Source of the DNA: Fidelibacterota bacterium
GTDB taxonomy: Bacteria; Marinisomatota; Marinisomatia; Marinisomatales; S15-B10
Direction: 5' to 3'
Assembly: GCA_002715465.1 (NCBI GenBank)
Contig: PAYY01000030.1
Span: 1 to 64,000 of the forward strand
Length of the DNA: 64,000 nt
Shown: piece after piece, positions 62,905 through 64,000 of the stretch
Numbering within the stretch: position 1 is the first letter of the stretch
Layout: each line of letters begins with the position of its first letter
Notes under the pieces: generated by a model
The model's input: only the letters and a program-made list of their open reading frames with translations
Database searches by the model: none
Told to the model about the DNA's origin: nothing
Program-made: the position numbers and the translations under genes

Positions 62905-64000
62905 ATGATAACGATTCTAGCCATGATTTTTGTTCTCGGTATATTGGTTTTTGTCCATGAACTTGGGCATTTTCTTGCCGCTAGATCTATTGGAGTAAGA
63001 GTAGAACGTTTTTCATTAGGATATCCTCCAAGATTTATTTCATTTACTCCTACCTCTAAGGGTCTTCTATTTAGATTATTTTTCTATAAGATTGGAAAAT
63101 CTGGTAAACTTCAATGGGAGCCTATTCTAGAAAAAATTATAACTTCTCCACGTTCGAAATATTCTGAAACAGAATATTGTTTGGCATTAGTTCCATTGGG
63201 TGGTTATGTAAAAGTAGCTGGATACGTAGATGAAAGTCTTGAAGCTGAAATTACAGGTGCTCCTGATGAATTAAATTCTAAAAATAGAATTCAGCAAATT
63301 TGGTTTATGTCGGCAGGTGTCATAATGAATATATTATTATCTATCATTTTCTTTACTGGAATAACAATGTACTCAGGAATTGCCGAAAACACTGGAGAAC
63401 CAGTTGTACAAGAAATTACCCAAGGCTTTCCAGCCGAAAATGCTGGTATTCAGGAAGGAGATAGGATCATATCAATTAATGCTACTACTATAAACGAATG
63501 GGCAGACTTAACGGAGATTATTCATAATAGTCCTAATAAGAAGATTACCATAGTTTGGGAGCGTAAGAATAAAATTCTTTCAGCACAATTAATACCAAAG
63601 GAGGGGACTATTCCTGATGATGAGGGCATAAAAAATGTAGGTCTTATTGGAATCGCTGGTGGATATGATGTAAGAAAAGCCACTTTTTTTGAATCAATTA
63701 GTTCTGGTTTTAATCGTACAGTTTATTGGTTTAAAATGATTGTTAAATCTCTTTCAATGATTGGATCTGGAGAAGCTTCAATGAAAGATATTGGTGGCCC
63801 AATAATGATTGCTCAACTTGCTGGTGAATCAGCACGTGCTGGGATGATTGCACTTTTATCTTTTACTGCCATTATTAGTATTAATCTTGCTTTTATAAAT
63901 ATTCTTCCAATTCCAGGTCTTGATGGGGGGCATATTTTACTAGTTTCCCTTGAAGGAATTGCTCGAAGAAATTTTTCTTTGAAGGTTAGAATGGCAATCC
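62905..64000 (+). CDS. rseP: RseP-type site-2 zinc metalloprotease (cut by window end)
   Basis: About 365 residues are visible from ATG 62905 (GGAG eleven bases upstream). The active-site helix carries HELGH in FVHELGHFLAARSIGVRVERFS; a PDZ domain covers about residues 160-240 (AENAGIQEGDRIISINA); the second metal motif NILPIPGLDGGH lies near residue 330. It cleaves membrane anti-sigma factors or signal peptides within the membrane. dxr-rseP linkage is common. Confidence 0.92.
   Translation, partial: MITILAMIFVLGILVFVHELGHFLAARSIGVRVERFSLGYPPRFISFTPTSKGLLFRLFFYKIGKSGKLQWEPILEKIITSPRSKYSETEYCLALVPLGGYVKVAGYVDESLEAEITGAPDELNSKNRIQQIWFMSAGVIMNILLSIIFFTGITMYSGIAENTGEPVVQEITQGFPAENAGIQEGDRIISINATTINEWADLTEIIHNSPNKKITIVWERKNKILSAQLIPKEGTIPDDEGIKNVGLIGIAGGYDVRKATFFESISSGFNRTVYWFKMIVKSLSMIGSGEASMKDIGGPIMIAQLAGESARAGMIALLSFTAIISINLAFINILPIPGLDGGHILLVSLEGIARRNFSLKVRMAI

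Overview
The window is AT-rich bacterial DNA from a diderm. An SprA-type translocon protein with PorV/PorQ-like barrels and C-terminal sorting-like domains (type IX secretion), an LpxC-FabZ fusion and a BamA-Skp-LpxD-LpxC/FabZ-LpxA run are typical of the Bacteroidetes/Chlorobi/Fibrobacteres superphylum. A marine Marinimicrobia (SAR406)-like lineage is my best guess, but this is an inference from gene content only; no rRNA gene is present.

Layout. 1-5.8 kb is an accessory, debris-rich stretch: a tRNA cut by the window edge, two secreted CsgG/LpoB-like or MORN-repeat proteins, a pentapeptide-repeat gene broken into a second truncated gene, a YwqK-like lipoprotein, a structured leader RNA with two tiny basic proteins, and a decapitated polysaccharide deacetylase. 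5.9-16.4 kb holds scattered metabolic and envelope genes: an SMP-30 lactonase, a Yip1 protein, a TolB-propeller/amidohydrolase, a GIY-YIG protein, a GH127 glycosidase, a YidD fusion, and a metallophosphatase/tetraheme/LysM fusion. 16.4-20.5 kb (minus strand) is a bolA / small membrane protein / NYN nuclease / ADP-ATP-translocase-like transporter operon. 20.7-26.1 kb has an aminotransferase-sulfotransferase pair and an Fe(III) ABC importer.

26.25-30.29 kb is a compact integrated element in tRNA-Phe: a displaced 3' half-tRNA, a small ORF with the second copy of the structured leader RNA, a likely type II restriction enzyme, a C5 cytosine methyltransferase and a tyrosine recombinase. 30.4-46 kb carries rdgB, the sprA-centred type IX secretion cluster with a glutaminyl cyclase and two probable secreted cargos, and further envelope proteins. 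45.8-54 kb has housekeeping genes (NUDIX, queG, Rieske, Lon-like domain, HD, FGGY kinase, MOSC, two ferredoxins, Mrp). 54.1-64 kb is a dense plus-strand envelope operon: uppS, bamA, skp, lpxD, lpxC/fabZ, lpxA, an unknown gene, dxr and rseP (cut by the window end).

The most unusual signal is a pair of homologous structured RNAs (4222-4305 plus; 26772-26851 minus). They share short sequence blocks and a four-helix layout with compensatory changes. Each sits just after a promoter-like -10, is followed by a terminator hairpin, and then by a small ORF whose ribosome-binding region can be sequestered. I could not assign them to a known RNA family.
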